This document shows, in pieces, positions 14,859-16,019 of a DNA stretch of 16,019 nucleotides. The stretch covers positions 1 through 16,019 of the forward strand of contig CABUEI010000047.1 in the NCBI GenBank assembly GCA_902490585.1, read 5' to 3'. A program made the position numbers and the translations under genes. How positions within the stretch are numbered: position 1 is the first letter of the stretch; each line of letters starts with the position of its first letter. The DNA is from an uncultured Oscillospiraceae bacterium. GTDB taxonomy: Bacteria > Bacillota > Clostridia > Oscillospirales > Ruminococcaceae. The notes below the pieces were generated by a model. The model searched no databases, was not told the origin of the DNA, and worked only from the letters and a program-made list of their open reading frames with translations.

Positions 14859-15077
14859 ATGACTACAGGAGAACGATTATACCATGAAAGAAAACAGTCG
14901 AAATTAACACTAGAAAAAATATCAGAAATAATAGGTGTTTCGTATCAGGCATATAGAAAAATCGAAAAAGATATATGTTATCCTAGCATAGAAACGCTGA
15001 AAGCAATCGCAAAAATGTACAATCTATCTACAGATTACATATTATGTCTAACTGATGACAAACGAAAATACTGGTGA
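14859..15077 (+). CDS. HTH (Cro/CI, XRE-type) phage repressor
   Basis: A 72-aa protein that is almost wholly one helix-turn-helix domain: GERLYHERKQSKLTLEKI then the turn and recognition helix around GVSYQAYRKIEK, and the family ending NLSTDYILCLTD. It would bind the TATAACC...GGTTATA operators just upstream and keep the phage operon off. The frame opens at 14835, but AGAGGTGAT lies just before ATG 14859, so that start is used. A TATAAT at 14831-14836 overlapping O4 is its likely -10, suggesting autoregulation. There is no peptidase or oligomerisation domain, so induction by RecA-stimulated self-cleavage is not supported. Confidence 0.88.
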   Translation: MTTGERLYHERKQSKLTLEKISEIIGVSYQAYRKIEKDICYPSIETLKAIAKMYNLSTDYILCLTDDKRKYW

Positions 15078-15097
15078 GGAGAAGAAAGCAGATTTGA

Positions 15098-15247
15098 CAC
15101 AAGACAATAAAAGAAATAATCAAAGAAAATCCGAAATTACGCTCAGAAGCTGTCCGTCTGTCTAACTTTTTATCTGCTCTTACGTCTGCTCTGGGCGCTG
15201 TGCGTTTCCGCCACTATCCAGATGATAGCGATCCTATCAAAACGTAA
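15098..15247 (+). other. Coding-like 49-codon frame without a start codon
   Basis: From 15098 to the TAA at 15245-15247 one frame reads as natural protein, including IKEIIKENPKLRSEAVRLSN and then GAVRFRHYPDDSDPIKT. It is preceded by an in-frame TGA (15095-15097) and contains no ATG, GTG or TTG near its beginning. GAGGAG at 15076-15081 and a TTG at 15094 would start a different frame. It may be a decayed gene, a gene needing a frameshift, or chance. It directly follows the repressor stop. Confidence 0.35.
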
Positions 15248-15325
15248 AGGTGGTAGTGCAGTTTCGCCGACAAATTGACACGGGGACGGGAACGCAGGAA
15301 AAGCCAGAAATCAGAATAAAATCAG

Positions 15326-15363
15326 AATAACCTGTTGAAAGTAACGACTTCCAACAGGTTATT
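15326..15363 (+). terminator. Hairpin, probable terminator of the repressor transcript
   Basis: A 12-bp stem (AATAACCTGTTG at 15326-15337 and its complement at 15352-15363) with a 14-base loop is followed by TTCCGTTTTTATTT. It lies within the long inverted-repeat domain, so it may also be a structural part of the single-stranded genome. Confidence 0.6.
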
Positions 15364-15437
15364 TCCGTTTTTATTTCCGATTTTCCGACTTTTCTCCGCT
15401 TTGATAGCAGCCGTGCGAATTTGTCATTTCACTTCAT

Positions 15438-15467
15438 ACGCACGCTTTGCGTTTTTTCTTTTTTTGT
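15438..15467 (+). terminator. Weak hairpin with long T-run
   Basis: ACGCA (15438-15442) and TGCGT (15448-15452) form a five-base stem with a five-base loop, followed by TTTTTCTTTTTTTG. The stem is short but the T-run is strong, so it could act as a back-up terminator. Confidence 0.4.
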
Positions 15468-15628
15468 TTCGCTATTTGTGTTGGTGGAACGTATCGAAAA
15501 CGCACAGCGCCCAGACAACCATAATATCAGCTAAACGTTAGCCTGACTACCCGGTGATAGCTTATTTCTTTTGCAAAACTTTAAATTATAAATTTTTGCA
15601 TAGAAATTTTTTACAATTGCTTCAACTT

Positions 15629-15651
15629 AATATTAATTTTACGAAATTGCG
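15629..15651. repeat. dif-like site C, probable attR of the prophage
   Basis: A 23-base exact direct repeat of 9795-9817, containing the spacer ATATTAAT and the arm TTTACGAAATT followed by GCG. The other arm (GCTTCAACTTA, 15619-15629) does not match, as expected if it comes from a degenerate phage attP. Both copies are followed after a divergent stretch by TTCTGTTA. Confidence 0.65.
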
Positions 15652-16013
15652 CGTAAAATTCTGTTATACTACTCCGTTAACTATTATACTATAAAATCAA
15701 ACTCAGTTCAAGTTTGATTATGTTATCAGAACAGCTGTGCGAGAAATTATAATACAAAACATCAATCCAATGGCAAGCGGATTTTATAGAACTAAACTCT
15801 GAGATCAGCCGTTTATATACCACTTAGAAAATGCTCTGCTGAATAGACAGAAATAATTATACAGTGCTTATAAAGATAGGCTCTATAATAAATGTTGGGG
15901 AAACCAAGAGCCAAACAGAAAAATAAAATTAAAAAAATTTCAAAAAAGTAGAGCATATTGGTTGAAAATCCGTTAAAATAGAAATTGCAAGACCAAATCA
16001 ACGGAGGACCGAT
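15652..16013. other. Right flank without an intact gene
   Basis: AT-rich DNA after the prophage. A 9-bp hairpin (AATCAAACT / AGTTTGATT, 15695-15719) and a stem GGCTCT / AGAGCC (15879-15884 and 15907-15912, with TTGG/CCAA nested inside) are visible. Short frames near 15725-15855 look like decayed coding sequence but are broken by stops. GAGCATATTGGT at 15951-15962 is inverted with one mismatch at 16008-16019, bracketing the leader of the next gene. The GGCTCT hairpin could be the end of an insertion sequence whose transposase starts at 16014, but this cannot be tested here. Confidence 0.4.
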
Positions 16014-16019
16014 ATGCTC
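16014..16019 (+). CDS. First two codons of a gene running out of the window
   Basis: ATGCTC at the very end is preceded by GGAGG (16003-16007) at a six-base spacing, an excellent ribosome binding site. Only Met-Leu is visible, so the product is unknown. Confidence 0.5.

Larger units (their letters stand above)
15191..15514. repeat. Long-range 17-bp perfect inverted repeat in the phage non-coding region
   Basis: CTGGGCGCTGTGCGTTT (15191-15207) recurs exactly as its complement at 15498-15514, about 290 bases away, with further matches after one mismatch. The arms are much more GC-rich than their surroundings. In a circular single-stranded phage genome they could pair and present the intervening 290 bases as one structured domain, as expected of a complementary-strand origin or packaging signal. 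Apart from hairpins listed here, I see no gene in 15248-15620. Confidence 0.65.
9795..15651. mobile_element. Integrated filamentous phage (inovirus-type prophage) of a Gram-positive host
   Basis: About 5.83 kb lies between 23-bp direct repeats. The gene set and order are those of a filamentous phage: ssDNA-binding protein, tiny major coat protein, terminator, secreted adsorption protein with C-terminal anchor, very small membrane proteins, Zot/pI ATPase and a rolling-circle initiator with its origin. Size and gene order fit inoviruses, which are well known in Gram-negative bacteria and less studied in Firmicutes. There is no secretin gene, consistent with a host lacking an outer membrane. A divergent repressor and its operators indicate lysogenic control. 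The genes have tight spacing and overlapping stop/start codons, suggesting one long operon on the minus strand. Confidence 0.85.

Noticed and set aside
15335..15541. 68-codon plus-strand frame in the phage gap
   Set aside because: It starts inside the terminator hairpin, has no ribosome binding site and reads as T-rich low-complexity sequence.
15498..15560. Minus-strand coding copy of the GAVRFR peptide in the right inverted-repeat arm
   Set aside because: The arm is translated into the same few residues but the frame is closed by a TGA just upstream, so the repeat is structural rather than a duplicated gene.
15078..15620. Retron, diversity-generating element or riboswitch in the phage gap
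   Set aside because: There is no reverse transcriptase, no template/variable repeat pair and no known aptamer pattern; only simple inverted repeats are present.
15813..16001. 62-codon hydrophobic minus-strand frame
   Set aside because: It has no ribosome binding site, overlaps the leader of the next gene and its composition reflects AT-rich DNA.

Overview
The window looks like chromosomal DNA of a gut-type Clostridia bacterium (Ruminococcaceae/Oscillospiraceae, perhaps close to [Eubacterium] siraeum) carrying an integrated filamentous phage. The host guess rests on strong AGGAGG-type ribosome binding sites, moderately AT-rich DNA and protein styles typical of Firmicutes; it is an inference, not a match.

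Positions 1-8640 are ordinary chromosome. An ABC exporter (+) has an N terminus that is probably broken. A shared terminator separates it from feoB (-), and a large hybrid sensor kinase (-) lies upstream of feoB. A divergent promoter region follows, then a HAD phosphatase and a low-molecular-weight tyrosine phosphatase (+), ending in a hairpin. Positions 8651-9814 hold a Xer-type tyrosine recombinase gene (-) flanked on both sides by palindromic, dif-like sites.

Positions about 9795-15651 form a compact element of about 5.83 kb between direct repeats, best read as an inovirus (filamentous phage) prophage of a Gram-positive host. All but one of its genes lie on the minus strand. In transcription order they are: an unknown 94-aa protein, a probable ssDNA-binding protein (pV-like), a 52-54-aa major coat protein (pVIII-like), a terminator, a 536-aa adsorption protein with signal peptide and C-terminal anchor (pIII-like), three tiny membrane proteins (51, 43, 56 aa), a Zot/pI-type assembly ATPase, a rolling-circle origin, a pMV158 RepB-like HUH initiator, and a cysteine-rich protein coupled to Rep. 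A divergent HTH repressor sits across four copies of a TATAACC...GGTTATA operator that cover the phage promoter. No secretin gene is present, as expected for a single-membrane host.

The parts work together as follows. The repressor would hold the promoter silent in the lysogen. After induction and Xer-mediated excision, Rep would nick the hairpin loop and produce coding-sense single strands. The pV-like protein would coat them, and the Zot ATPase with the membrane coat proteins would extrude the virion. Because the element between the repeats has no recombinase of its own, a likely model is that it uses the adjacent host Xer and its dif-like site; an alternative is a 7-kb element that includes the recombinase. 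The last 370 bases are a largely non-coding flank ending at the first two codons of another gene.
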